Source: Hyphomicrobiaceae bacterium UBA7697
GTDB taxonomy: Bacteria; Pseudomonadota; Alphaproteobacteria; Rhizobiales; Methyloligellaceae
Assembly (NCBI GenBank): GCA_002482645.1
Contig: DLGJ01000003.1
Coordinates: 67,972 to 131,971 of the forward strand
Direction: 5' to 3'
Length of the DNA: 64,000 bases
Shown: positions 18,568-27,924 of the stretch, piece after piece
Numbering within the stretch: position 1 is the first letter of the stretch
Layout of the letters: the number at the start of each line of letters is the position of its first letter
Notes under the pieces: model-generated
The model's input: the letters and a program-made list of their open reading frames with translations, nothing else
Told to the model about the DNA's origin: nothing
Database searches by the model: none
Program-made: the position numbers and the translations under genes

Positions 18568-19332
18568 TTGGCTAGAAACGATCAGCTTGCGTCCTATCCG
18601 AGCCTCCGCCATCGCTGCGTCGTCATCACCGGGGGAGCGACCGGTATCGGCCGCGCCATGGTCGAGGCCTTTACGGGGCAGGGCGCCAAGGTCGCCTTTC
18701 TCGACCGGGACATGGAGGCGGGCGCCGCGCTTGCCGCGGAATTGGGAGGCGACGTCCGTTTCCTCGCCTGCGATGTCAGCGACGCGGAAGCGCTGAAGGC
18801 GGCGATTCTCGACGCCATTGGCCTGCTGGGCGGTCTTCAGGTTCTCATCGCGAACGCGGCCAACGATACGCGGCACGATCTCGACGACCTGACGCCGGAG
18901 CTTTGGGACGATTGTCTTGCGGTCAATCTCAAGCACCAATTCTTCGCGGCGCAAACCGCCTATCCGGCCATCGAGGCCGGCGGCGGCGGATCCATCGTCT
19001 GCCTCGGCTCGATCTCGTGGCTGAACAACACCACGGGCATGATCGGCTACACCACCGCCAAGGCCGGCATTCACGGCCTCGTGCGGACGCTGGCGCGTTT
19101 GTTGGGGCCGAAGAACATCCGCGTGAACGCACTCCTGCCCGGTTGGACCATGACCGAGCGTCAGCTCAGCCACTGGGTCGACGACGAGGCCCATCGCGAG
19201 ATCGATCGCGCGCAATGCCTGCCGGGACGGGTGATGCCGGAGGACGTTGCGCGCATGGCGCTCTTTCTGGCGTCTGACGATAGTGCTATGTGCACACAGC
19301 AGACATTTATCGTCGATGGCGGATGGGTTTGA
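18568..19332 (+). CDS. Short-chain dehydrogenase/reductase
   Basis: A 254-residue classical SDR with the NAD(P)-binding loop TGGATGIG, ANAANDT in place of the common NAG motif, catalytic Ser in CLGSISWLNN, YTTAK as the YxxxK motif, and a C-terminal FIVDGGWV ending. TTG 18568 directly abuts the TGA of the previous gene, so the start is likely coupled. It completes the operon GT2, cytidylyltransferase, hydroxyacid dehydrogenase, SDR. Probable role: reduction or oxidation of the sugar later activated with CMP. Confidence 0.9.
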   Translation: MARNDQLASYPSLRHRCVVITGGATGIGRAMVEAFTGQGAKVAFLDRDMEAGAALAAELGGDVRFLACDVSDAEALKAAILDAIGLLGGLQVLIANAANDTRHDLDDLTPELWDDCLAVNLKHQFFAAQTAYPAIEAGGGGSIVCLGSISWLNNTTGMIGYTTAKAGIHGLVRTLARLLGPKNIRVNALLPGWTMTERQLSHWVDDEAHREIDRAQCLPGRVMPEDVARMALFLASDDSAMCTQQTFIVDGGWV

Positions 19333-19424
19333 TTGAGGACGCTGATCTCGGTGTTTTGACGTCGATGCTCGGGTCCGCAACGCTGCTGTAGGGGCGGCAT
19401 ATGGAGTGCTTGGAGGATAGCGGA

Positions 19425-20288
19425 ATGGCAGAGCCACTCCCAATTTTTGTTTGGACGATGGGAAAGGTCGGTACGAGTACGATCTCGGCCGCGCTTCGGG
19501 GCGCCGACATCCCAGCGCTTCATCTACACTACATTCGACCAAAACAATCTGCTGCCGCTGGCACGCCGGCGTCGGCGGACGACGTCACAAAGGCGCCGCG
19601 GAGAAAAGGTGTGAGGGCGCTTCTGGCGGCCGGGGTTTCATCTGCGCAACAAACGGGTCTCGGTCAGCTGCTCTGGCAGCGAAGGGCTGAAGCGCGGACT
19701 CCGCCCGCCCAAGAAGACATATCCCATACGGCGTCTTCAAAGAGGGCATTGGAGCTCATTTCCAGTGACGCGCAGCCAGTGAAAGTCATCACAATGGTTC
19801 GCGAACCGATCGCTCGGAACATCTCCGCTTTTTTTCAGAATCTGAAAACCTTTCAGCAGCAGCATGACTCTCCCGTCGAACACCTCATTCAGGCGTTCGA
19901 AGAGATATACCCCCACGATGTCCCTCTGGAGTGGTTCGATAGTGAATTGAAGCAGGCGACGGGCTTTGATGTCTATGCCGAGACTTTCAATCGGGACGCA
20001 AGGGTCGGCCACTACACGCATGGCAGGTTTGAGTTCCTCCTGATGCGCTCCGATACGGACCTCGAGCGGCAGCAGGCAGAAGTTTCCGACTTTGTGCAGA
20101 AGCAGATTCCGCTGACGATACAAAATGCCGCCAAGGACAAGGCGTACTCGGAGACTTATGCAGCTTTCAAAAAGCAGCTGGTGCTATCGGAACAGTATGT
20201 CCAGCGGGCCTATACATCGAAATTCGCCAGGCACTTTTGGACCGATGCGGAACTCGACGAACTCACCCGGCATCATCTTCGAAAGTAG
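19425..20288 (+). CDS. NKWYS-type putative capsular sulfotransferase
   Basis: About 287 residues, starting at ATG 19425 with GGAGG 9 bases upstream (ATG 19401 is an alternative). It begins with FVWTMGKVGTSTISAAL, matching the xMGKVGSSxI phosphosulfate loop of the putative capsular polysaccharide synthesis (NKWYS, sulfotransferase-like) family, and has VITMVREPIARNISAFF as the second PAPS-binding segment. It is therefore a likely PAPS-dependent glycan sulfotransferase in the cytoplasm. It follows the SDR gene on the same strand but after a 92-base gap, and base composition becomes more AT-rich from here. Confidence 0.8.
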   Translation: MAEPLPIFVWTMGKVGTSTISAALRGADIPALHLHYIRPKQSAAAGTPASADDVTKAPRRKGVRALLAAGVSSAQQTGLGQLLWQRRAEARTPPAQEDISHTASSKRALELISSDAQPVKVITMVREPIARNISAFFQNLKTFQQQHDSPVEHLIQAFEEIYPHDVPLEWFDSELKQATGFDVYAETFNRDARVGHYTHGRFEFLLMRSDTDLERQQAEVSDFVQKQIPLTIQNAAKDKAYSETYAAFKKQLVLSEQYVQRAYTSKFARHFWTDAELDELTRHHLRK

Positions 20289-20568
20289 GCCGGGCGAGTG
20301 CCTATGCAGGGATGTTGGTGCCACTACGCCGCTACGATCGAATGGGTGCAGTCTTGAAGAACTGTTCGGCATGCGCCAATGGACCCATAGTGGCTTGGCT
20401 GGGACGCAGGTTGGATCATTCTTGTGATTGATGCGGGTGTTTGATGGTCGAGTCCTGCAGATACGCTAGGGGTATGGATTGGAACGATCCGTCCGCAAAC
20501 GATTTTATGCCAATTGGCGACTGCTGACTAATTGGTATGCTTTGTGAGTAAGATAGAAAGTATTGCCG
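20289..20568. other. Intergenic, 280 bp, no gene seen
   Basis: Between the sulfotransferase and the methyltransferase on the same strand. AT-richer than the locus average. It holds no convincing open frame and no clear terminator hairpin; it likely carries the promoter of the downstream methyltransferase. Confidence 0.4.
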
Positions 20569-21276
20569 ATGTTCGAATTCCTTAGAAAGGAAGACTATTT
20601 CCGCTGGGGTGAGAGTGGCATCCCTCTGAACGAGCAGAAAGGGCTGAAGGGTGCGGAGGACGCTTTTATTCTTTCTCTGCTCATGGACAAATTAGGATTG
20701 AAAATACTGGAAATGGGCGGTGGAAATTCAAGAATACTAAAACTCTTGTGCGACGATAATGAATGCTGGAACATAGATTCGTTTGAGGGAAAACATAACG
20801 GGCCGGTGCGTGAAATAAAAATTGAAAATGTTCGCAACGTTGTCGGTCAATTAGGAGATTTCTCGCCTGAATTGAGGGATGACTATTTTGATTGGGTTGT
20901 TTCCGTTTCGGTCATGGAACATGTGCCTGGAGACATGCTACCGAAGGTGTTCGAGGATTGCAGGCGTGTGTTGAAGCCGGGTGGCTTCGTTGCTCACGCC
21001 ATTGACGTCTATTTGTTGGATAAGGACGATTGCGATCATCCGCACCAAGCGTCCGTTCGCAGTCGTCTGAAGACTTATCTGGAATCCGCCGAGTCCGCAG
21101 GCCTCGAACTGGTGGAGGATCCTGTGCCCATTGAGGACCCGTACTTTCGCGGGAGTTATGTCAGCCAAGCTGACAGCGTGATGCATCTTTGGAACAGCCT
21201 TGCGCCGAAACTCCGACCGCTGCGCGAGATCGCCCAGGTGGTGAGCTTGAAAGCCGTCTGGCGGAAACCCGACTGA
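20569..21276 (+). CDS. Class I SAM-dependent methyltransferase
   Basis: About 235 residues with a seven-strand SAM methyltransferase fold. ILEMGGGNSRILKLL is motif I (ExGxG), IDSFEG follows, then FDWVVSVSVMEHVPGDML and RVLKPGGFVAHAID, which are motifs II and III of Methyltransf_11-type enzymes. I use ATG 20569; a TTG two codons upstream is also in frame. The gene is AT-rich relative to the core operons and lies alone between non-homologous neighbours, consistent with recent acquisition. Substrate is probably a sugar or glycan, from context only. Confidence 0.85.
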   Translation: MFEFLRKEDYFRWGESGIPLNEQKGLKGAEDAFILSLLMDKLGLKILEMGGGNSRILKLLCDDNECWNIDSFEGKHNGPVREIKIENVRNVVGQLGDFSPELRDDYFDWVVSVSVMEHVPGDMLPKVFEDCRRVLKPGGFVAHAIDVYLLDKDDCDHPHQASVRSRLKTYLESAESAGLELVEDPVPIEDPYFRGSYVSQADSVMHLWNSLAPKLRPLREIAQVVSLKAVWRKPD

Positions 21277-21426
21277 GTTCGAACGACCAACGGTCTCCAA
21301 AGTCCGCCGACGCGGGGGGGCTGACCCGGGGTAATATCTCGAGTCGTGGATGACGCATTGGCGGCGGTGGATCCCGACCGATCGATTATGGGGCGTGGTC
21401 GTCCCCGAGGCGGATGGCCGAAGGCC

Positions 21427-21894
21427 TCAGAGACCCACGTCGGTCATCTCTAGATAGGGTGTAAGACTTGGGTCAAACGTTGCCATCTGCACCTTCGTGT
21501 CTCGAAGATCTTCGACAGCGGCGAGTTCAAGCAAGTAAGCGGCGCCACGCTCGGTCAAGTCGTCGGAAAAGGCGTGCACTTTGCCCTTTCTAATAAATTT
21601 GCCAGGCCCGGAGTCGCGCTGAGAAAAACTGCCACTCTTGGCAACCGCTTCAAACTGTTCATCGGGGAGGTTGACGGTGCGGTATTCCAGTAAATCTTTC
21701 GCCGCCGCTTCGTAATCAAACGACAGTTTTTCATAAGATAAAATATAGTAGCGCTCTGGACATATATCAGAAGCATCAATCTGATATTTCTGATACCGAC
21801 AGAAATTCTCTACAAATGGTTTTCCATGTTTTTTCAAATATTTTTCTAGGGGACAACCCCCTTTTTCTATGGAGCCGGCAAATTTTCTCAGCAT
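21427..21894 (-). pseudogene. Truncated sulfotransferase (C-terminal part)
   Basis: A 155-residue frame resembling only the C-terminal half of a sulfotransferase: YILSYEKLSFDYEAAAKDLL and GPGKFIRKGKVHAF followed by LTERGAAYLLELA. The N-terminal PAPS-binding loop and the RxxRxxxxS segment are missing. Upstream on the minus strand (21895-22050) all frames are short or broken; the in-phase frame carries TAA, TAG and TGA stops. I read this as a decayed, 5'-truncated gene. It is AT-rich. A real short protein starting at ATG 21894 is possible but could not bind PAPS as known enzymes do. Confidence 0.6.
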
Positions 21895-22107
21895 AGCCCA
21901 TCGCGCCGCCGCGGCCGGTGGCGTTTGCCGTTAGGTCTTCGGCTAACAGACCGGCTTGTCGCCTCAGCCAGGTCCTGATCGCTCTAAGATCCGATAGATC
22001 GCCTCGTATGATGTTGTGTCTTGTCGGCTTTTTGAGCAACGCATAATGTCGGGTACACTTAGAAGTCCACCTTCACGCACTCGAGAAATAACGAACTGGC
22101 CGACACT

Positions 22108-22776
22108 ATGCTCCTTGATCTGCCAGCCGACCATGACTCCGTTCTAGAGCGCATGGCCGCTTGGGGCGTGAAGTTTGATCAGTTTTTCGACATCGGGGCC
22201 GCGCGAGGGGGATGGGGGAGTAAGGTTAGGAAACATTGGCCAGAGTCGTCGATTTTTTTCTTCGAGGCCGCGCCTGTATGGCTCCCACACTTGCAGCAAA
22301 CAGCAGCTAGACTAGGTGGGCAGGTCGAGGTGCTGAATGCCGCTGCGGGCGGCGTGGACGGAGAAGCATATTTTCATTTTGACCCTGCCGACCCCTATGG
22401 CGGCGCGCTGATCGACAAACCAGGGGAACACGCGATCCGGGTTCCAATGGTGACGCTAGACACCGTCACCCGAGAACGGTCGCTGGATGGACGCTTTGCA
22501 TTGAAGCTCGACACTCACGGCGCCGAGCGCGCAATTTTTTCGGGTGCCAGCCGGTTCATGGAGCGATGTGACTTCGTTGTCTTCGAGACATACAATTTCG
22601 GTCCGGCTACGCGCCGATTTGGCCAGATGGCTGTCTTTCTTGAGGAAGAATTCGGACTGCGCTGCATCGACATCGCGGAACCGAAGTGGCGCCCTTATGA
22701 CAATGCTCTTTGGCAACTCGACCTGTACTTCGTCAGACCAGAGAAAACTAAGCTTGCTGAATGGCGCCTTGCGTAA
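22108..22776 (+). CDS. FkbM-family methyltransferase
   Basis: A 222-residue stand-alone FkbM-type SAM methyltransferase, expected to O-methylate a sugar. FDIGAARGGWGSKV near residues 26-40 is the SAM-binding loop, FFFEAAP follows, and LKLDTHGAERAIF replaces the usual LKIDVEGAE. WQLDLYFVRP closes the fold. The DTHG variant occurs in some family members, so activity is still plausible. It is followed 6 bases later by a GT2 gene, suggesting an operon that adds and methylates a residue. Confidence 0.88.
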   Translation: MLLDLPADHDSVLERMAAWGVKFDQFFDIGAARGGWGSKVRKHWPESSIFFFEAAPVWLPHLQQTAARLGGQVEVLNAAAGGVDGEAYFHFDPADPYGGALIDKPGEHAIRVPMVTLDTVTRERSLDGRFALKLDTHGAERAIFSGASRFMERCDFVVFETYNFGPATRRFGQMAVFLEEEFGLRCIDIAEPKWRPYDNALWQLDLYFVRPEKTKLAEWRLA

Positions 22777-22782
22777 TCGAAA

Positions 22783-24039
22783 ATGACAGTCGTATGCATC
22801 GTTACACCGAGCTTTAATTCGGCACGCTTCATCTCGCAGACGATCAATTCCGTTACGTTACAGTCTGGCGATTTCGACCTGTATTATCACGTACAGGACG
22901 GGGGATCGTCGGACAATACTTGCGCTATCGTGCAGGATCACATTGACCGCGTGGCCGCTGGGCACGACACGGCTTGCAGATCGATTACGATGACCTTGTC
23001 GTCGGCACCCGATGACGGCATGTACGATGCCATCAATAAGGGGTTCTCGGCTCTTCCGATCGACGATGCCGTACTCATGACGTGGATCAATTCGGATGAT
23101 CTGCTTTGCTCAGGCGCGATAAGCGCCGCCCTTGCGTTGGTAGATCAGTCTCAAGACACCAAATGGCTCGGCGGCCGCATGGTGCACGTTGACGTGCATG
23201 GGACGGTGCTGTCCGTGCACCCGCCATATCTCTATCCAACAGCTCTCATCGCACAGGGTCTGTGCGATGGGCGCTATGCGCGATTCGTTCAGCAGGAAGG
23301 GGCCTTCTGGACGCCTGATCTATGGAAATGCGCCGGTGGCCTAAGCAGTAAGTTTAGGCTTGCTGGTGATTGGGATCTCTGGAGAAGGTTCGCTCGGTTC
23401 GCGGCGTTCAACACTTTGGATACGCTAACCGGATTTCACCGTCGGCACCCGGGTCAGTTGTCGGCCGACCTGACCGACTACCACGCGGAAGTCGATTCGG
23501 CGGAGCCTACGGGACTCGAGCCCGCGCGGCCCGTGCTTCAGCCAACCTACTACCGCTATGACCATGCCAAAGCGGTATGGAAGGCCTCAAATCCGGCTAC
23601 GAGGGTCGAAGACGTCCTATGCCGATCAAGCGCTGCAGGAACGATCTTCGCGTCTTCGAAGGTTACGATCCAGCCTCGTGCGTATCCTCGTGCGTATATT
23701 GTGCATGGGCCAACGACAGATGCCTATATTGCCTTGATTTCCGAGACGCCTGTTGCTGCGGGCGACATCGTCGAGGCATGCGTGGCCGTGGATCTTTGTG
23801 AGGATGCGCGGCTTCTAGTTCGACTTGGCCGCCACGGCGACACTGAGTTCGAGGTATCGCCATCTGTTCCGGTCGACGCGAAGCGAGGGACGAACACCGT
23901 CCATGTTAGCCACACCTTCAAGCATGCTCATGAAGGATACCGCGTTCAGATAGCAAGCCCTGCGGGCCCCGCGTTGATTGCCGATGCTCGCTTTTGTTCG
24001 ACCGCGACAGGAGAGCCTCCACCCCCCTCGCGATCTTGA
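22783..24039 (+). CDS. GT2 glycosyltransferase with C-terminal beta-rich domain
   Basis: A 418-residue protein. Residues 1-225 are a GT2 fold: VCIVTPSFNSARFI, HVQDGGSSDNT, WINSDDLL as the DXD site and AGDWDLWRRF as the acidic catalytic motif. Residues about 265-410 form a separate, beta-rich-looking region (IFASSKVTIQPRAYPRAYIV and onward) that I do not recognise; a carbohydrate-binding role is only a guess. Follows the FkbM gene by 6 bases. Confidence 0.85.
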   Translation: MTVVCIVTPSFNSARFISQTINSVTLQSGDFDLYYHVQDGGSSDNTCAIVQDHIDRVAAGHDTACRSITMTLSSAPDDGMYDAINKGFSALPIDDAVLMTWINSDDLLCSGAISAALALVDQSQDTKWLGGRMVHVDVHGTVLSVHPPYLYPTALIAQGLCDGRYARFVQQEGAFWTPDLWKCAGGLSSKFRLAGDWDLWRRFARFAAFNTLDTLTGFHRRHPGQLSADLTDYHAEVDSAEPTGLEPARPVLQPTYYRYDHAKAVWKASNPATRVEDVLCRSSAAGTIFASSKVTIQPRAYPRAYIVHGPTTDAYIALISETPVAAGDIVEACVAVDLCEDARLLVRLGRHGDTEFEVSPSVPVDAKRGTNTVHVSHTFKHAHEGYRVQIASPAGPALIADARFCSTATGEPPPPSRS

Positions 24040-24514
24040 TTTGGGCTCGCCAACAGCTTCTATTTGTTCCGATAGAGGACGATGGACCATGAGGCGCTTC
24101 TCATCGGCAGTGGGCCTGAACGCCCCGGTCCGCGGTCCGATGATCGAACATGACCGCCGCTCGGAATAGCTTCAAAAGGCATGTCAGACCAGGTTTCAGA
24201 CTGCAACCATTGGTAGATTATCTTTTGCGGCTCCTGCTTTGCGGTGGCGCTGGATCAACGCCGCTCGCTGAGCAAGCTCGATACTCTGCCAGAGCGGCGG
24301 CGGTCGTAGCTAGCAAACGACCGGTTCCGCGACTCACGTGGGGCATCCGTCGTTGGCGGATGTCGAAGGCATTGACGGGCTCGGCCCCGGTGTGGCTTCT
24401 ACCGTCAACGACTAATGGTGTGCCTGGCTTGAACCCTCTTTCCGACCAATCCCAGCGGCCGAAAGGGCCCGCCGCATCCTTGGTTCCCACCGCGCCGGCG
24501 CCAGAGTATCCCGC
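24040..24514. other. Intergenic, 475 bp, no supported gene
   Basis: An open frame of 122 codons (24150-24518) runs through here and its TGA overlaps the ATG of the next gene, but it has no visible ribosome-binding site, no family resemblance and a composition typical of non-coding frames. No insertion-sequence ends or terminators were found by eye. Confidence 0.4.
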
Positions 24515-27500
24515 ATGAACAACGCCAATTCCGAGGAGGATTCGCGGGAGCGCGAATATCGCAAGATTGTCGCGTCGTTGCCGACGCGCTCCGACATTTT
24601 TCTCCCCACGAACAAGGTCTCGTTCGACGAGCGCCTGTCCGGAATCCGTATCGTCCGCGACATTTATCGGGACCGTTTGGACTCGGTTTATCGACCGGCA
24701 CTGAGAGCGCTGCGCGAGAGATACAAGGGGAGCAAACGCTGCTTCATTATCGGGAACGGACCGAGCCTGAACCGGACCGATCTCTCCGTTCTGAAGGATG
24801 AGGTCACGTTCGCGGTCAACGGCTTCTTCCTCAAGGCCACAGAGCTGGACTGGCGCCCCACCTTCTACGTGGTCGAAGACCATCTCGTCGCGGAGGACCG
24901 GCGGCGTTCGATCAACGCGTTCAAGGGGTCGACGAAGCTCTTTCCCGTCTATCTCGGCTACTGCCTTGACGAGGGCCGCGATACGATCTTCTTCAATCAT
25001 CTGCCGCGCAAGAGCTTCCCGAACGGCTTCGACTTCTCGACCGACGCCGCCGAAGCGACATATACCGGCTGCACGGTGACCTTCACCTGCATGCAGCTGG
25101 CGTTCTATCTCGGCTTTGAAGAAATCTATCTCATCGGCGTTGATGCGAGTTACGACCTCCCAAAAGATGTCGAGCAGGCGGATTCGTATTCGGTTGGCGT
25201 TCTCGATATGAAGTCCGACGATCCCAATCATTTCCACCCTGACTATTTCGGCAAGGGATTCCGCTGGCACGACCCGCAAGTCGGCAAGATGGTCGAAGCC
25301 TATCGGGAGGCGCGCCGCGTCGTCGACGGCACCGGCCAGCGGATCTACAACGCAACTCTGGGGGGAAAGCTGGAGGTCTTCGAACGCCGCGCCTTCGCGG
25401 ATCTGTTTCCCAGCGTCCGTGCGCCCGATGTCGTGGCCTCCGAAAACGAGAAGGCCTTGGCCGAGCGCGTCGTCGTGCCGCGCATTCTTGTGCTGGACAT
25501 GACCGCCCGCGGCGACGGCACCGCAACCGGGGAGTTGAAGGCGAACGTCTTCTCGCAATGGCCCGGCGACAGCTATCTTCAGATATTCAACGGCGGCGGC
25601 GGCGGCCGGCTCGGCACGCAGCATGGCTCCGAGATCGAAAAGACGGAATACAGCGTTCCATCGAATTCCGGCCCACTCAAGCGGCTTATCGAAGAGTTCG
25701 ATCCAGAGCTCATCCTGTACCGTCCGGTCCCCAATGTGCCGGCGCTGCATAACTTTGCAATGGACGTCATTGCATCGCGTCCATCCACCCCGCTTGTCAC
25801 CTGGATCATGGACGACTGGCCCGCCCGGCTGGAGATCGACGATCCCAGCCGGTTTTCCGCCTTCAACGACGATTGGCTTTGGCTTCTCCACAGGTCGGCC
25901 TTGCGCCTGTCGATCTGTCAGAAAATGTCCGACGCCTTCAAGGCGCGCTACGGACACGACTTCGTGCCCTTCGCCAACGGTGTGGATCCGGCGGATTGGC
26001 CCGCGGTCGAAGGCACCACGGCATCCGAATTGGTCGTTCGCTACGCCGGGGGTCTGGCAGAAGACATGACTGCCCATAGCGTGTTGCGCGTCGCCGAAGC
26101 GATCGAGAGCCTTGCCTCGGAAGGCTATCCCATACGCTTCGAGATCCGTACGCGGGAGGTTTGGAAGGAACGGCAAGGGACACGGTATGAGCACCTCCAA
26201 CACACGACCTTTGCCGTGGAACCTCTGTCCCCAGAGGGCTATCGCCAATGGTTGAGTAGGGCTGGCGCCGTTCTGATCGCCTACAATTTCGACGACGACA
26301 GCTTGCGCTATATCGGCCTTTCCATGGCCAACAAGCTGCCGGAGTGCCTCGCCAGCGGCGCGCCGGTCGTCGTCTACGGGCCCAAGGAAGCAGCGACTGT
26401 CTCCTATGCCGCCGCTCAAAATTGTGCACTTGTCATCAGCAAGCTTGATTTTGAACATGTGAAGGCCGGACTGCTGGAGCTCCTGGACGCGCGGCGACGG
26501 CGGCGACTGGCCGCGCGGGGCCGAGAGGTCGCCTTCGAACAGTTCGACGTCGAGAGGATAAGAACGGACTTCATGAAAACCATGGCGAACGCAGCACAGC
26601 GGGATTCAAAGCCCGACGATCCCACCGGTAGGCTTGACTATCCTCGCAGCGAGAAGATGGGGGTGGACGAGACAAAAGTCGTCGCGGAACTGTTCGCGGA
26701 TGCGCGCGGCAAATCTCATGTCATGTTCGATGTCGGCGCGCATACCGGCACCAGCGCAAAGTTCTTCGACGCGCTGGACTGGAGCATCTATTGCTTCGAG
26801 CCCAACGACGAGAACCGCGCCCAGCTCACGAAGAAGTTCGGCGAAAATCCACGCATCGTTATCGATTCGCGTGCAGTCGCCGAGTCCGTGGCGACGGGAC
26901 GCTCGTTCTTCGTCTCGGAGGAGAGCACGGGTATCGGCACTCTCCATGCCTTCCGGGAAACGCACGAAGAGGCCTGCACTGTCGACGTGACGACCGTTGC
27001 GGAAGTCGCGCGCCAGCACGGCTTGAACAAGATCGATTTCTTGAAGATCGATGTGGAGGGTTTGGATTTCGCGGTGCTCAAAGGCGTCCCCTGGGACGCG
27101 ATCAAGCCGCGGGTTATCGAGTGTGAATTCGAGGACGCCAAGACGGTCCCGCTCGGGCACACCTACGCCGACATGGCCGAATACCTCGTTGAAAGAGGGT
27201 ATACGGTCTATATCAGCGAGTGGCATCCCATCATTCGCTATGGAATTTCACACGACTGGTGCCGGCTCACACAATATCCGAGCGCCCTGAAGACCCCCGA
27301 AGCTTGGGGCAATCTGCTCGCGTTTCTCGACGATCCAGGAATGCCTGCGCTCGCGTCGGCGCTCCAGAAACACTTGTCGTCACGGTCCGCTCCGCCACCG
27401 GCCGTACCGGTAGCGGCACGGGCGAGTGTTCCGCAGCGCAAAGCCACTATGGCAGTCCGGTTCGCGGAAGCGACGAAAGCGCGAAGTAACCTGCTGTTCC

Positions 27501-27895
27501 AGGCCGCGCGGTTCGCCAAGCGCTCCGCTCGACTCCTTTGGCGAAAGCGGTTTGGCCTCGGAGGCATCGCGATCCTTTGCGTTGTCGCGCCGTTGGTTGC
27601 CGCAATCTTTGCGCAAACCCCGACGTGGCGCTGGGTCATGATGGGCTTTAGCGGATTGGCGGCCTTGGGCTTGATCGGGGCCCTTCTTGCAGCGGCGATT
27701 TCCGAACTTTTGGGCCGGCGTACCGCGGAAGCGCAGCATCGCCATCGATCCCTACTGGACAAGATCGAAGCGGCCAATGTTCGCATGCGAGAGCTCGCGG
27801 AGGAGCTCGACGAAGTTCGCCAATCGGAATCGAATTTGCGAAAGTCGGCCGAGGCAGGGACGAAATCTCGAAACGCACCGTCCCGCGACGACTAA
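24515..27895 (+). CDS. Giant mosaic protein: MptE/GT42-like, GT-B-like, FkbM methyltransferase, TM hairpin, coiled coil
   Basis: An 1126-residue four-part protein. Residues about 70-310 are an MptE/DUF115-type domain with CFIIGNGPSLNRTDL (GNGPSL 80-85), FYVVEDH, LIGVDASYD and NHFHPDYFGKGFRWHD, as in Maf-like flagellin glycosyltransferases. About 325-690 looks like a GT-B glycosyltransferase (PFANGVDPADW, LPECLASGAPVVVYG). About 720-950 is FkbM-type: VMFDVGAHTGTS, IYCFEPNDENR, FLKIDVEG near 845 and SEWHPIIRYGISHDW. Two TM helices follow (about 1012-1060), then a charged coiled coil to the end. It is likely anchored in the inner membrane with the enzymatic domains in the cytoplasm. Confidence 0.8.
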   Translation: MNNANSEEDSREREYRKIVASLPTRSDIFLPTNKVSFDERLSGIRIVRDIYRDRLDSVYRPALRALRERYKGSKRCFIIGNGPSLNRTDLSVLKDEVTFAVNGFFLKATELDWRPTFYVVEDHLVAEDRRRSINAFKGSTKLFPVYLGYCLDEGRDTIFFNHLPRKSFPNGFDFSTDAAEATYTGCTVTFTCMQLAFYLGFEEIYLIGVDASYDLPKDVEQADSYSVGVLDMKSDDPNHFHPDYFGKGFRWHDPQVGKMVEAYREARRVVDGTGQRIYNATLGGKLEVFERRAFADLFPSVRAPDVVASENEKALAERVVVPRILVLDMTARGDGTATGELKANVFSQWPGDSYLQIFNGGGGGRLGTQHGSEIEKTEYSVPSNSGPLKRLIEEFDPELILYRPVPNVPALHNFAMDVIASRPSTPLVTWIMDDWPARLEIDDPSRFSAFNDDWLWLLHRSALRLSICQKMSDAFKARYGHDFVPFANGVDPADWPAVEGTTASELVVRYAGGLAEDMTAHSVLRVAEAIESLASEGYPIRFEIRTREVWKERQGTRYEHLQHTTFAVEPLSPEGYRQWLSRAGAVLIAYNFDDDSLRYIGLSMANKLPECLASGAPVVVYGPKEAATVSYAAAQNCALVISKLDFEHVKAGLLELLDARRRRRLAARGREVAFEQFDVERIRTDFMKTMANAAQRDSKPDDPTGRLDYPRSEKMGVDETKVVAELFADARGKSHVMFDVGAHTGTSAKFFDALDWSIYCFEPNDENRAQLTKKFGENPRIVIDSRAVAESVATGRSFFVSEESTGIGTLHAFRETHEEACTVDVTTVAEVARQHGLNKIDFLKIDVEGLDFAVLKGVPWDAIKPRVIECEFEDAKTVPLGHTYADMAEYLVERGYTVYISEWHPIIRYGISHDWCRLTQYPSALKTPEAWGNLLAFLDDPGMPALASALQKHLSSRSAPPPAVPVAARASVPQRKATMAVRFAEATKARSNLLFQAARFAKRSARLLWRKRFGLGGIAILCVVAPLVAAIFAQTPTWRWVMMGFSGLAALGLIGALLAAAISELLGRRTAEAQHRHRSLLDKIEAANVRMRELAEELDEVRQSESNLRKSAEAGTKSRNAPSRDD

Positions 27896-27924
27896 CAGCG
27901 GGGCTCAGTTGTCCGCGCTGGCCG

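Noticed and set aside
17146..19542. Minus-strand open frame of 798 codons opposite the CMP-sugar operon
   Set aside because: Covers three genes with intact plus-strand motifs; Arg/His/Gly-rich composition typical of antisense shadow frames in high-GC DNA.
24150..24518. Possible 122-residue gene overlapping the start of the large mosaic gene
   Set aside because: The ATGA overlap is suggestive, but there is no ribosome-binding site or family resemblance and composition is not coding-like.
24218..26458. Minus-strand open frame of 746 codons opposite the 1126-residue mosaic gene
   Set aside because: It mirrors the third-position GC bias of the real gene, has no recognisable domains and spans the intergenic region without a start signal. 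The plus-strand frame has clear family motifs throughout.
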